Assembly (NCBI RefSeq): GCF_009683175.1
Contig: NZ_WKKW01000004.1
Location: forward strand, 1 to 64,000
Direction of reading: 5' to 3'
Length of the DNA stretch: 64,000 nt
From: Bifidobacterium asteroides
GTDB taxonomy: Bacteria > Actinomycetota > Actinomycetes > Actinomycetales > Bifidobacteriaceae
Position numbers and translations under genes: made by a program. Below are positions 17,597-26,836 of the stretch, in pieces. The notes under the pieces are model-generated. The model worked only from the letters and a program-made list of their open reading frames with translations. It was not told where the DNA came from and searched no databases. Position 1 is the first letter of the stretch, and each line of letters starts with the position of its first letter.

Positions 17597-18351
17597 GCCA
17601 TGGGCGCTTTCGCAGAGAATGACTGGCTGATTCGGCCATCGCGCACGGCAAACAACCGATCGCACTGACCTGCCACTTCATTGCTATGCGTCACCAGTAT
17701 GATGGTTTTCTTCTCGTGGTTGGCGAGTTCCTTCAGCACCGATATGACCTTTTCTCCGGATTCCTGATCCAGGGCGCCAGTCGGCTCGTCCGCGAATACC
17801 ACGTCTGCGTCGGATAACAGGACGCGGGCCAGGGCAACACGTTGCTGCTCGCCGCCTGACAGCAGGGTGACGCTTTGCTTTTTCTGATCGATCAAGCCAA
17901 AGTACTTCAAGAGTGAATCCGCCGTCTTTCTGGGAAAGCGGGATCCGCGAAGGGTGAATGGCAGAGCCAGATTCTGTTCGACTGTCATGCTGGTGATCAG
18001 GTTGTAGGACTGGAATACAAAGCCTAGATGCTGGCGTCTGAACTTGGTCATGGCCGACAGCCCCAGACGGGTTATGTCCTTGCCCAGCAGAAGCACAGTG
18101 CCGCTAGTGGCCTTCTCCAGCCCAGCCAGGCAGTACAGCAGAGTTGATTTGCCGCTGCCTGACGGCCCGATGATGCCGGTCATCTCCCCCGGATAGGCAG
18201 TGAATGAGATGTCATTGAGAATGGTCAGTGAATCGCCGCGGCGCGGGGAGACCACCATGGACAGCCCCGTAGCTTCAATCGTGGGTGTCGGGCCTCTGCT
18301 TTCGCTTACGTTGGGGTTATTCATGGTTGCATCTTTCCCTTGGTTGATCAT
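17593..18351 (-). CDS. ABC transporter ATPase, MacB/LolD-like
   Basis: A 252-residue ATPase with Walker A GPSGSGKST, Q-loop FVFQSYNLI, signature LSGGEQQRVALARVLL and Walker B VVFADEPTGALD, the last typical of the LolD/MacB subfamily. It drives the FtsX-like permease to which it is coupled by ATGA. I prefer the ATG at 18351 because GGAAGG lies 6 bases before it; an alternative is the ATG at 18324. The 288 bases upstream hold no gene and should contain the promoter. Confidence 0.9.
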   Translation of the reverse strand: MINQGKDATMNNPNVSESRGPTPTIEATGLSMVVSPRRGDSLTILNDISFTAYPGEMTGIIGPSGSGKSTLLYCLAGLEKATSGTVLLLGKDITRLGLSAMTKFRRQHLGFVFQSYNLITSMTVEQNLALPFTLRGSRFPRKTADSLLKYFGLIDQKKQSVTLLSGGEQQRVALARVLLSDADVVFADEPTGALDQESGEKVISVLKELANHEKKTIILVTHSNEVAGQCDRLFAVRDGRISQSFSAKAPMA

Positions 18352-18584
18352 CGACAACCTTCCAGACCGAGGCATCTACGCTCAGTAATGCTGATTCGCC
18401 TCGCAGATGTCATGTGCCCTCGTTCGTCGCTTGACCCTGTATGACGGTCATCCTTGTCGTCATCAGTCAATTCCATTGATATCAGCGAAAGAAGGGATGA
18501 AATACCCTGGTTTACCCTGAATTATCCCTGACTCGGCCCTGATTTTTTCGAAATAACGGACATGTTCGAGCAGCTATGCTTATG

Positions 18585-18613
18585 CGCCGCCACTGGCAAA
18601 GTCAGTAGCGGCG
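18585..18613. terminator. Hairpin downstream of the alcohol dehydrogenase gene
   Basis: CGCCGCCACTG pairs with CAGTAGCGGCG (one mismatch) around a short loop. It lies 27 bases after the dehydrogenase stop on the minus strand. There is no U-tract, so termination is uncertain. Confidence 0.3.
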
Positions 18614-18639
18614 GGGATCAGCTGATTACTGCTGCAGGC

Positions 18640-19680
18640 TCATTCGCTGACAAGCAGTAGGGATTTGATGGCGGTGCGCTGGTCCATGGCCTCATAGGCC
18701 TCCTGGATGTGATCCAGGGCAAAGCGCTGGGTAAAGACCTTGCCTGGCTGGATGCTGCCCTTGAGCACCTGGTCAAGCAGCAGAAGCCTGTCATATGTGG
18801 TGACCGCGGCCGTGCCTCCTCGCAGACCGACATTGCGCCAGAACAGCTTAGAGGTGTCCATGGTAGCCTGCTGCGGCACACCCACCCTGCCGACCACTGC
18901 GCCGGGCCGGGCCACCCTGACGGCGGTATCGGTGGACAGTTCGGTGCCCACGCATTCCAGAACCGCATCGGCTCCTGCACCGTCGGTGAGGGCCATGACC
19001 TGCTCCACAGCAGCGTCGCCGCGTTCAGCCACGATGTCAGTCGCTCCGAATTCACGCGCCAGCTTCTGGCGGTCCTCATGCCGGCTCATGGCGATGATGC
19101 GTTCGGCCCCACGCAGCTTGGCTGCTATGACACCGCACAGACCCACCGCTCCATCGCCCATGACCACGACCGTATCGCCTTCTTTGACCTGGGCTGTTGC
19201 GGCTGCATGATAACCGGTGGCCATCACGTCGGAGAGGGTCAGCAGAGAGTCCAGCATGTCGTCGCTGTAGTCCCCGGGCTGGCCTGGAATTTTCACCAAG
19301 GCCCAGTCCGCGTTGGTGAATCGTAGATACTCGCTCTGGTAGCCGCCGCTCCCCCGCCTGTCCGGATCAAGGCAGTCACCGTCGAAGCCGGCCCTGCAGG
19401 CTGCGCAGTGCCCGCAGCCATGAGTGAAGGGTGCTACGACGAAGTCACCAGGTTTGACATGAGTGACATCCGAGCCCACCTTTTCGACCAGGCCGATGGC
19501 CTCGTGCCCTACGTGACTGCCTGAGGGCATTGAGGAAATACCCCGGTACCACCACAGGTCGGATCCGCACACGCAGGCCCGGATGACCCGAATCACGGCA
19601 TCTTTAGGCTTTTCGATGGTCGGCATCGGTGATTCCTCCAGCTCGATGCGGCCTGGCTTTACAAACTTTGCTGCCTTCAT
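18640..19680 (-). CDS. Zinc-dependent alcohol dehydrogenase family protein
   Basis: A 346-residue medium-chain dehydrogenase/reductase. Catalytic zinc ligands are suggested by CVCGSDLW and GHEAIG. The structural zinc lobe has four cysteines in GCGHCAACRAGFDGDC. The nucleotide-binding Rossmann motif is GDGAVGLCGV. The substrate is not determined by sequence; relatives oxidise or reduce short alcohols, polyols or aldehydes. GGGGAG lies 8 bases before the ATG at 19680. The gene appears monocistronic. Confidence 0.9.
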   Translation of the reverse strand: MKAAKFVKPGRIELEESPMPTIEKPKDAVIRVIRACVCGSDLWWYRGISSMPSGSHVGHEAIGLVEKVGSDVTHVKPGDFVVAPFTHGCGHCAACRAGFDGDCLDPDRRGSGGYQSEYLRFTNADWALVKIPGQPGDYSDDMLDSLLTLSDVMATGYHAAATAQVKEGDTVVVMGDGAVGLCGVIAAKLRGAERIIAMSRHEDRQKLAREFGATDIVAERGDAAVEQVMALTDGAGADAVLECVGTELSTDTAVRVARPGAVVGRVGVPQQATMDTSKLFWRNVGLRGGTAAVTTYDRLLLLDQVLKGSIQPGKVFTQRFALDHIQEAYEAMDQRTAIKSLLLVSE

Positions 19681-19917
19681 GCTCTTGCTCCCCATTCTTC
19701 ACTACCTGGCGTATTTGCCTGCCAAGTATGCGGATGAAACATAGTCTACGGAGTTCAATCCGCTCGAAGTCAAGTCAATACCTTATTGTGCGCGATTCAC
19801 CGAGGTTCGGACAAGATTGTTACGCGGGAACACGGTCATAAGATGCAGCCGTATAGAGGTGGCGTATAGGTGTACCGTCATATGCCTTGTGACTCGGCCG
19901 AACCTCGAGGGATCAAC

Positions 19918-20595
19918 TCATTTGGAAGAGCTTTCATGACCGCCAAGTTCCTTAAGGAAGGCGGCATAGGCTTGGGGGCTGCGATGGTTTTTGCCTGCTT
20001 GGACAATCAACCCGTGATATTCGCGCAGATCGTTGAGTGACCATTGATCAACACGGATAAAATCCGCCTCGTACTCTTCGCCCTCCTGGTATGACTGCAG
20101 GGAGGCCCAACCCAGGTCGTCCAGCATCCGGCGTGCATAGGCGTCCCAGATGAAGCAAGGCTGGCCGAAGGCATAAAGCCGTATGACGTCCGCTGTCTCG
20201 CGTCCAACCCCGGCAATGGTGAGCAGGTCGTCACGCAGACCTTCATCCGCGCAGTCCTCAACATCGGCCGTGTGGATGCCACGAGCCAGCAGCCACTGAG
20301 CCAGGGCTTTGCAGGTGCGTGCCTTGGCCTTCATGAAGCCGCTTGATCTGATCAAGTTTGTCAGCCTTGCCAGGTCAACGTCGGCCATGTTGCAGGGGTT
20401 GAGCAGATCGGCCGTGCGCAGCTGCTCGATGGACATGGCCGCGTTCCTCCAGGCTGTATGCTGGACCAGCACCGCCCCGATCATCATTTCGAAGTCAGTC
20501 TCTGCCGGCCACCAATTCTGAGATCCCAGGCGAGCGAGCAAACGTGAATACAGCCACTTTGAGCAACCGGCATTTATCCTGCCTGAATTGCCCAT
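19918..20595 (-). CDS. HhH-GPD DNA glycosylase, MagIII-like
   Basis: A 225-residue base-excision repair enzyme of the endonuclease III superfamily. The helix-hairpin-helix is [19 protein letters not shown] and the catalytic Asp lies in [10 protein letters not shown]. The endonuclease III lysine is replaced by Glu (GVGRE), and the C-terminal iron-sulphur cysteines are absent. Both features match monofunctional 3-methyladenine glycosylases of the MagIII type rather than Nth. It should remove alkylated purines. GGAGG lies 5 bases before the ATG. It is separated from neighbours and probably transcribed alone. Confidence 0.82.
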   Translation of the reverse strand: MGNSGRINAGCSKWLYSRLLARLGSQNWWPAETDFEMMIGAVLVQHTAWRNAAMSIEQLRTADLLNPCNMADVDLARLTNLIRSSGFMKAKARTCKALAQWLLARGIHTADVEDCADEGLRDDLLTIAGVGRETADVIRLYAFGQPCFIWDAYARRMLDDLGWASLQSYQEGEEYEADFIRVDQWSLNDLREYHGLIVQAGKNHRSPQAYAAFLKELGGHESSSK

Positions 20596-20661
20596 AACGC
20601 CTCCACCAAACTACTTGACGCTTTTCATGGTAACAGCTGGCTCCAGCCGGCGCGAAGCGAG

Positions 20662-21336
20662 TCAGAGAATGGCAGGCGCCTGGGCGAAGTCAGTGATAGC
20701 GCCATCAGCCTCAGAGCGGATGGCATCCCAATCCTTGGCCGAAGACTGGTCGTACATGGCCCAGACCTTCATCCCAGCGTGTTTGGCCGAATCGACGGCG
20801 ACCAGAAGATCCTCGAACACTGTGCAGTGGTCGGGCGCAACTCCCAGCATCCGTGAAGCCAACAGGTAGATTTCCGGTTCCTCCTTGCCAATGCTTTTGG
20901 CATCATCCACGCTGCAGACCTGGTCGAAACAATCGGTCATGCCAGCGTGCTTCACAGCAGCCTGTCGCAGGCGCGGCGGAAGGCTGGTTGCCACAGCCAG
21001 GGCGGCACCGCTGGCTTTTAGCGCCTGCAGGTAATCAAGTGCATGTGGCTTGGGTTGTACAGCTGTGGCGTAGAGCAGGAGTGCGTCCTCGTTCCATTCC
21101 TCCACAAGATCTTCTGGGCGCTCGTCAAGGTGGAAGCGGTCGATGGTGTATCTGGCGATGGCACCGGTCTGCATGGAGGCGACTACAGATGCGTAATCGT
21201 CCGGCATAGGGATGTTGCGGCGAGCAAAGAATCGTTGGTCGATTTCCTTCCAAACTCCCATAGAATCCAGAAGTGTGCCGTCGAGATCGAAGATAGCGGC
21301 CTTGCCAATGTTGGCTTTTATTCCATTTTCGCCCAT
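20662..21336 (-). CDS. HAD-superfamily phosphatase/phosphomutase-like hydrolase
   Basis: A 224-residue haloacid-dehalogenase family enzyme. Motif I is IFDLDGTLLDS with the nucleophile Asp, motif II is VATSLP, and motif III/IV is KEEPEIYLLA then VFEDLLVAVDSAKHAG. A helical cap domain between about residues 25 and 95 places it with the beta-phosphoglucomutase-like subgroup. It probably dephosphorylates or isomerises a small sugar phosphate. AGGAG precedes the ATG by 8 bases. The next gene (the glycosylase) starts 66 bases downstream, so a joint transcript is possible. Confidence 0.87.
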   Translation of the reverse strand: MGENGIKANIGKAAIFDLDGTLLDSMGVWKEIDQRFFARRNIPMPDDYASVVASMQTGAIARYTIDRFHLDERPEDLVEEWNEDALLLYATAVQPKPHALDYLQALKASGAALAVATSLPPRLRQAAVKHAGMTDCFDQVCSVDDAKSIGKEEPEIYLLASRMLGVAPDHCTVFEDLLVAVDSAKHAGMKVWAMYDQSSAKDWDAIRSEADGAITDFAQAPAIL

Positions 21337-21620
21337 GCCGCAAATTCTCCTGTTCGCCGAAGTTATTCATAGTAGCATGACCTCAGATCGGGTCTGGCTC
21401 ACCGGGTTTGAGCCAATGTTCTCCCCAACCAGCCTTGGCTTCAGAAAAGTAGGTATGTTCAACAGTTTAATGTCGCCACGACAGGCATCAATCCGGGCGA
21501 TTGTCAATTATTTTGCGCTCAGTGAGTGAAAAGCGCATAAAAGTTGAAGAAGATATACAATATTGGTTGAAACAATGTTAGCATGCAAATACTAGAGAAA
21601 ATCATCGAAAAAGGAGACTT

Positions 21621-21959
21621 ATGGCTATTCAAGAAACAACAGCGGCTCTGGCTGATCCCCTGCGTCGTCGTGTGCTGGATCTTTTGGAGCAGGGCGGCAT
21701 GGAGGCTGGACGCCTGGCTGAAAAGCTGGGAATGACGCCATCCAAGCTGTCCTATCATCTGCGGAAGTTGAAAGAAGCAGACCTGATTGTCGGCCACAAG
21801 CAGGGCACCAGGGTCATCTACGAACTCAATCTGAGTGTGCTGGACAGCACTATTCAGTGGCTCTACCGCCTGCGGACCAGCGCCAGCGACAAGAGAAGTC
21901 TGCCCGAGCCGCAGGCTGTGAGCAAGGAAACTGGTTCGACGGCGGTTTCCGAGTCCTAA
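21621..21959 (+). CDS. ArsR/SdpR-family transcriptional repressor
   Basis: A 112-residue winged-helix protein. The core is LADPLRRRVLDLLEQGGMEAGRLAEKL, then TPSKLSYHLRKLKEADLI and the wing KQGTRVIYEL, the SdpR/ArsR fold without the metal-binding cysteines. AAGGAG precedes the ATG. The SdpI-like membrane gene starts 10 bases downstream, so the pair mirrors the Bacillus sdpRI operon, in which the immunity protein also senses toxin and sequesters the repressor at the membrane. That mechanism is inferred here. Confidence 0.9.
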   Translation: MAIQETTAALADPLRRRVLDLLEQGGMEAGRLAEKLGMTPSKLSYHLRKLKEADLIVGHKQGTRVIYELNLSVLDSTIQWLYRLRTSASDKRSLPEPQAVSKETGSTAVSES

Positions 21960-21969
21960 GGAGACTCTC

Positions 21970-22698
21970 ATGGGGGATGGCAGCAAAGCGGGTCGGTTCG
22001 TCCCGACCCTTGTCGCGGCTCAGTGGTTGCCGGGGATAATCATGCTGGGCGTAAGCCGCATAGTGATCAATCGTCTGCCGAACGAAAACGTCCCGCTTCA
22101 TTGGAACGCACAGAACCAGGTGGATCGTTGGGGCTCTCCCCAGGAGCTGGTTTGGATGCCCTGCTTCTGCCTTGTCATTGCGCTGATTTGGACCATCCTC
22201 ATGCTCGTCCTGCGCGCATATTTGATTAAACGTGGTGATGAAGCGGGACATACTTTGACCGTTTTTCTGCTGGGTGGGCTATGCGTGCAGATTATTTTCA
22301 CTGTTATAGATCTGTTCGAAATAGCTGTTGCTGATCCGCATTGGGGATGGTGGCCGACGGATTTCGGCATTGATAAGGTCGCCATGCTATTGACTGGTCT
22401 GACTCTCATAGTCATCGGCAATCTTGCTCCTAAAACCAGACCCAACGGCATCAGCGGTTTTCGGGTGCCAGGTGCCTACGCCAGCCGCGAGGCTTGGCGC
22501 CGTTGTCAGCAGTTTGGCGGGGTGCTCTTCATGATTCTGGGCGTGGTCATGATCCTGTCTGCCCTGGCTTATAGCGGAGTCAGGCTCTATTGGATTTGTG
22601 GAACCGCTCTGGCAATCGCTCTTGTACTCATTCTTGCCTATGGTTCATACGCTGGCAGAAAGTATGCCGGGCAGGGAGAACCTGTCTACCACCGTTAG
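21970..22698 (+). CDS. SdpI-like membrane protein with DUF1648 domain
   Basis: A 242-residue membrane protein with about six to seven spans. The early LPNENVPLHWNAQNQVDRWG is the DUF1648 signature. The late NLAPKTRPNGISGFRVPGAY followed by REAWRRCQQFGG is the SdpI signature. SdpI protects Bacillus from its own SdpC toxin; homologues elsewhere usually lack a toxin gene, as here. It is co-transcribed with the ArsR-type repressor (10-base gap, TAAGGAG site). Likely roles are immunity to an exogenous peptide or membrane-stress sensing. Confidence 0.88.
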   Translation: MGDGSKAGRFVPTLVAAQWLPGIIMLGVSRIVINRLPNENVPLHWNAQNQVDRWGSPQELVWMPCFCLVIALIWTILMLVLRAYLIKRGDEAGHTLTVFLLGGLCVQIIFTVIDLFEIAVADPHWGWWPTDFGIDKVAMLLTGLTLIVIGNLAPKTRPNGISGFRVPGAYASREAWRRCQQFGGVLFMILGVVMILSALAYSGVRLYWICGTALAIALVLILAYGSYAGRKYAGQGEPVYHR

Positions 22699-23069
22699 TT
22701 CCTGTAGGCAATGCGTGAGCTAAAGGGGACTGTGAATGACAGATCAGGATACAAGTAAGAACTTCCTGAATTCGAAGGAAGGATGTCGATGCTGATTTAG
22801 ACCAAATCAAGTATCCGGCGCCATGGTGCTCTATTAGCGGCCATGGCGCACAGCCTGTATTTCATGGAAAATAGTTTGTCAAAAACAAGGATTAAAGCCA
22901 GCGCACTTCTATCGGGGTTTACTGTGGATGTAAGAGCATCCCCGGTATCTTTCTCGTCCAACTAACCCAAGAATGGCTGGCTACACGCCCAGCAATCACC
23001 CGCACGTTCACCCGCTTGAACTTGCATAGCTATCTACTCAGTGTAGATCCCAGGGAAGTTCTTGCTTTC
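22699..23069. other. Intergenic stretch with a 9-bp inverted repeat
   Basis: No gene seen. GCGCCATGG (22818-22826) and CCATGGCGC (22841-22849) form a perfect 9-bp stem with a 14-base loop, 120 bases after the SdpI stop. No T-run follows, so it is at best a weak terminator. Confidence 0.4.
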
Positions 23070-23549
23070 TTAGCAACGATCCGCAGTTTTGCTTAAATTA
23101 ATGAATTCATATACGCCATCGTTTGATTTCTGCAGCTTGGAACCATCTATTTTAAATCCCGCTCTCTGATAAACTTTGATTGCACGCTTATTGAAGCTGG
23201 CTACTGATAGAATTATTAATTCATAATTGAAATTATTCTGTATAAAGGCTTCAATTTCTTTAACGAAATTTAATCCTAGCCCTCGTCCAGTCAAGTCGGG
23301 TCTCAATCCTAAACCAACTTCTACCTTTTCCTCTGATAACCTTTCCAAGCAAAAATAACCAACCAGTTCATCTTTATCGTCCAAAATCTGATAATACTTA
23401 TTTGCCCGCAATCTTGGTGTGATTATCTCTTCAAGATCCTCTGGATCATTCTCCATATCATAAAAACTATACATATCGTTGTAATGCCATTCTCTGGCTA
23501 TCTGGTCTGCATTTGCCTGAGTTAATAACGCTATTTTTTCAAACTTCAT
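23070..23549 (-). CDS. GNAT-family N-acetyltransferase, AT-rich
   Basis: A 159-residue acetyltransferase. The acetyl-CoA loop region reads VEVGLGLRPDLTGRGLGLNF with the R-x-x-G-x-G-like pattern, followed by FNKRAIKVYQRAGF, the motif B end typical of the fold. It is most like the RimJ/RimL or ribosomal-protein/aminoglycoside acetyltransferase group. Base composition is far more AT-rich than the flanking der gene, which suggests recent acquisition. AAGGG lies 7 bases before the ATG. Substrate unknown. Confidence 0.85.
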   Translation of the reverse strand: MKFEKIALLTQANADQIAREWHYNDMYSFYDMENDPEDLEEIITPRLRANKYYQILDDKDELVGYFCLERLSEEKVEVGLGLRPDLTGRGLGLNFVKEIEAFIQNNFNYELIILSVASFNKRAIKVYQRAGFKIDGSKLQKSNDGVYEFINLSKTADRC

Positions 23550-23745
23550 ATTTTCCCTTACTCAATATACAGACTCGGAATTTATATTGGTAATAATGGT
23601 ACAAAGACCTCAGTTTTAGCGACTCCAAAGTCAATCAATACAACCCGAACTTTGGGAAAGACACGAATCCTGTAAGTCAAGTTTGCATTGCGCTGCTACT
23701 GGAGTGAGATGGTCGAGGTGCCGCGCCCGCCCGCAGGGGTATGGA

Positions 23746-23785
23746 AAGGTCCCTGGCCCGGCTCCTTAGTCGGCCCAGGGACCTT
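23746..23785 (-). terminator. Rho-independent-like terminator after cmk-der
   Basis: A 13-14 bp stem (AAGGTCCCTGGCC against GGCCCAGGGACCTT) begins 3 bases after the der stop. On the minus strand it ends in CCTTT rather than a long T-run; the plus strand has CTTTATTT after it. Confidence 0.65.
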
Positions 23786-23787
23786 CT

Positions 23788-25896
23788 TTATTTGCGCTTC
23801 TTCTTCTCGCGGATATGCACCGAGATCTGGATGGGAGTGCCCTCGAAGCCGAACTCCTCGCGCAGGCAGCGTTCCAGATAGCGGCGGTAGCCTTGCTCCA
23901 GGAAGCCGGTGGCGAAGATCACGAAACGCGGTGGCCTGGTGGAGGCCTGGGTGGCGAAGAGAATCCTTGGCTGCTTGCCGCCCCGCAGCGGATGCGGGTG
24001 GGCAGCCTGAACCTTGCCCAGGAAGGAGTTGAGCTTGCCGGTCGGTATGCGCTTGTCCCACGATTCCAGAGCTGTGCGCATGGCCCTGGCCAGCCGGTTG
24101 GTGTGCCAGCCGGTCTTGGCAGACAGGTTGACCCGCTCGGCCCAGGTGACCCGGTCGAACTCGGTCTGCCAGAGCCGCTCAAGACGCTGGCGGCCGAAGT
24201 CGTCCAGCAGATCCCACTTGTTGAAGACCAGGACGATGGCCCGACCCGCATCCACAGCCTGGCTCATGACCTTCAAGTCCTGGTCGGCGATGGGCTGGGA
24301 GGCGTCGAAGAGGATGAGCGCCAGTTCCGAGCGTTCGATGGCCGCCTGGGTGCGCAGGCTGGAGTAATACTCGGCCCCTGAGATCTTGTGCAGGCGGCGC
24401 TTGATGCCGGCGGTGTCGATGAAGAGCCAGTCCTCGCCGTCCACCTGGACCACCTCGTCGACCGGGTCGCGGGTGGTGCCGGCCACATCGTGGACCACTG
24501 CCCGCTCTTCGTGGGCCAGTTGGTTGAGCAGGGAGGACTTGCCCACGTTGGGCCGGCCGACCAGGGCCACCCGGCGCAGGCCCTCCGGGGTGAGGAATCC
24601 CGAGGTCTTCTCGGCCTTGCTGAGCTGTTCCAGCGCGGCATCCAGCAGATCGCCTATCCCCCGGCCGTGCATGGCGGAGATGGCATAGGGTTCGCCCAGA
24701 CCCAGCTTCCAGAATTCGGATGCGGTGTAGTCGGCCATCCGGTCGTCCAGCTTGTTGACGGCCAGGACGACCGGCTTGCCGGCAGCCCGCAGCATGGTGA
24801 CGATCCGCTCGTCGCTGGCGGTCAGCCCCACCTGGCCATCCACGACCAGAATGACGGCATCAGCCAGGGATACGGCTACCTGTGCCTGGGAGGCGATGGC
24901 GGATTCGATGCCCTCCACGTCGCTCTCCCAGCCGCCGGTGTCCACCAGCTTGAACTGGGTGCCGGCCCACTCGGCCTCGTAGCTGACCCGGTCGCGGGTC
25001 ACGCCAGGGGTGTCCTCGACCACGGCGGCACGGCGTCCGAGAATCCTGTTGACCAGGGTGGACTTGCCCACGTTGGGCCTTCCCACCACGGCCAGCACGC
25101 CCACGGCCTTGGGTCCATGGTCCTGGTCATCCTGGTTCTCGGAGCCGCCCTCCAGCAGGGCTCGGTCCTCCTCGTCCAGCTCATAGTCGTCCAGGTTCCG
25201 GGCGTACTCGTCGTAGGAGTCCTCCTCCATGGCCGAGGAGACCAGATTGATCAGGACCTGCAGGGTCTGCTCGAAGGTCAGATCGGAGTTGTCCACGGTG
25301 GCCACCCCGTCGGCTGCGCTCATGAAGGAGGTGACCTTGGAGTCCCGGGCATCCCGGGCAGCCAAATCCTCGGCGCCTGCCGACCCGGACTGGGCCTGGC
25401 CGCTGCGGCGGGCCTGGCGGACCTCTTCGCGAGCTGTCAGCAGCACACGGACCTGGGCATCCGGGGCCACCACGGTGGTGATGTCCCGTCCCTCGGCCAC
25501 CACGCCTCGCTCCTGGTCGGCCATGATGGCCCGCTGGGCGGCGATGAGGACATGTCGCACGGCCGGAATCGAAGAGACCACGGAGACGTGTTCGGAGACC
25601 TTGGTGGAACGTATCTCTTCATCCACATCACGGTCATCCAGGCTGACTCTGGGATGTTCGGGGTCCAGTCCCATGACCAGGTGGCCGCCGGTGATGGAAT
25701 CGGCCACGGCTTCGGTGATGGCCTCCTGGTCGGGTTGATCCGCGTCCAGGTCCAGTCCGCGGTCCATGCACCATAGGGTGACGGCCCGGTACATGGCGCC
25801 CGTATCCAGGTAGGCCAGGCCGAAATGCTTGGCCAGGGCTCGCGAGGTGGAGGACTTGCCCACGCCTGCCGGGCCATCGATGGCGACGGTGATCAC
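23788..25896 (-). CDS. der: Fused cytidylate kinase - GTPase Der
   Basis: A 702-residue bifunctional protein. Residues 1-225 are cytidylate kinase (P-loop GPAGVGKSS at about 8-16, later GRDITTV and an R-x-x-R lid), which phosphorylates CMP and dCMP. An acidic linker of about 40 residues follows. Residues 265-702 are Der/EngA, the double-GTPase ribosome-assembly factor: two G domains with GRPNVGKST and [14 protein letters not shown] and DTAGI switch II motifs, NKLD and NKWD base-specificity motifs, and a C-terminal KH-like domain ending in a basic tail. The gene starts with GTG in GTGA overlap with the pseudouridine synthase stop (25893-25896). Confidence 0.96.
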   Translation of the reverse strand: MITVAIDGPAGVGKSSTSRALAKHFGLAYLDTGAMYRAVTLWCMDRGLDLDADQPDQEAITEAVADSITGGHLVMGLDPEHPRVSLDDRDVDEEIRSTKVSEHVSVVSSIPAVRHVLIAAQRAIMADQERGVVAEGRDITTVVAPDAQVRVLLTAREEVRQARRSGQAQSGSAGAEDLAARDARDSKVTSFMSAADGVATVDNSDLTFEQTLQVLINLVSSAMEEDSYDEYARNLDDYELDEEDRALLEGGSENQDDQDHGPKAVGVLAVVGRPNVGKSTLVNRILGRRAAVVEDTPGVTRDRVSYEAEWAGTQFKLVDTGGWESDVEGIESAIASQAQVAVSLADAVILVVDGQVGLTASDERIVTMLRAAGKPVVLAVNKLDDRMADYTASEFWKLGLGEPYAISAMHGRGIGDLLDAALEQLSKAEKTSGFLTPEGLRRVALVGRPNVGKSSLLNQLAHEERAVVHDVAGTTRDPVDEVVQVDGEDWLFIDTAGIKRRLHKISGAEYYSSLRTQAAIERSELALILFDASQPIADQDLKVMSQAVDAGRAIVLVFNKWDLLDDFGRQRLERLWQTEFDRVTWAERVNLSAKTGWHTNRLARAMRTALESWDKRIPTGKLNSFLGKVQAAHPHPLRGGKQPRILFATQASTRPPRFVIFATGFLEQGYRRYLERCLREEFGFEGTPIQISVHIREKKKRK

Positions 25897-26666
25897 AGTC
25901 CGACCTCCTTATCCAGAGCCTTGATCTCGGCGGCGGAGAGCACCCGGTAGGAGCCCGGACGGATTTCGCCCAGCCGGATGGGGCCGATCTGGGTGCGCAC
26001 CAGCCGGGTCACCGGGTAGCCGATGGCGCCGAAGATGCGCCGGACTATCCGGTTCTTGCCCGAATGCAGGACCACCTTGACGATGGTGTGCTCGCGGTTG
26101 TGGTCGATGATGGCGCAATGGTCCAGCCGGATCAGGCCGTCGTCCAGCTCCACCCCCTGGGTGACCAGCCGTCGGCAGACGTTGCCGCCAATGTGGCCGC
26201 TGAGCGTGGCGATGTAGGTCTTCTCCACCTCGTAACGCGGGTGCATGACGTGCTGGGCCAGCTCCCCGTCGTCGGTCATGAGGATGAGGCCCTCGGAGTC
26301 ATAGTCCAGCCTGCCCATGTGGAAGACGCGCTCGTAGCGGTCCCCGATGATGTCGCGCAGGGTGAACCGACCCTTGGGGTCGTCCATGGTCGAGAGGACC
26401 TTGCGGGGCTTGTTCAGGGCCAGGGTGACGTGCTTGTCGTTCAGATGGATGCGGGATCCATCCACGCGGATCTGCTGATGGGAGGGGTCCACCCGGCTGC
26501 CCAGGGTGGTGACCAGCTTGCCGTCGACCTCGACCCTGCCCTGGGTGATGATTTGTTCGCATTTGCGACGAGAGCCGAATCCGGCCTGGGCCAACACCTT
26601 CTGGAGGCGGATGCCTTCCTCCCCCTGTTCGCGCGCTCTGATCGCCTGTGTGTATGGATGTGGCAT
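25893..26666 (-). CDS. rluB: RsuA/RluB-family 23S/16S rRNA pseudouridine synthase
   Basis: A 257-residue enzyme. An N-terminal S4 RNA-binding domain ([20 protein letters not shown]) is followed by the catalytic domain, with the active-site Asp in [16 protein letters not shown] and the late [11 protein letters not shown] motif. RluB homologues beside cytidylate kinase and der modify 23S rRNA in the peptidyl-transferase region. The ATG at 26666 was chosen because GGGAG lies 4 bases upstream and the longer frame adds residues not seen in the family. Translationally coupled to cmk-der. Confidence 0.9.
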   Translation of the reverse strand: MPHPYTQAIRAREQGEEGIRLQKVLAQAGFGSRRKCEQIITQGRVEVDGKLVTTLGSRVDPSHQQIRVDGSRIHLNDKHVTLALNKPRKVLSTMDDPKGRFTLRDIIGDRYERVFHMGRLDYDSEGLILMTDDGELAQHVMHPRYEVEKTYIATLSGHIGGNVCRRLVTQGVELDDGLIRLDHCAIIDHNREHTIVKVVLHSGKNRIVRRIFGAIGYPVTRLVRTQIGPIRLGEIRPGSYRVLSAAEIKALDKEVGL

Positions 26667-26836
26667 CGTTCTCCCAACGTGGCCTGATAGATATGTAACG
26701 GATACCGTTCCGGACGACCGCAGCCGCCGAAAGGTCATATCATACTATATCGGAGCCTAGGGAAGTGTTGTTGGCTTGCCCTAAGCTGGAAACTGTTATT
26801 GCTCATTGTCGTCGAAGGGATAGCAAGGTGGGGAAC

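Noticed and set aside
21519-21986. 155-codon minus-strand ORF opposite the ArsR gene
   Set aside because: Antisense shadow of a gene with a clear winged-helix motif and ribosome binding site.
24388-25776. 462-codon plus-strand ORF opposite cmk-der
   Set aside because: It is the antisense shadow of a high-GC gene; composition is dominated by Gly, His and Val, as mirror frames are.
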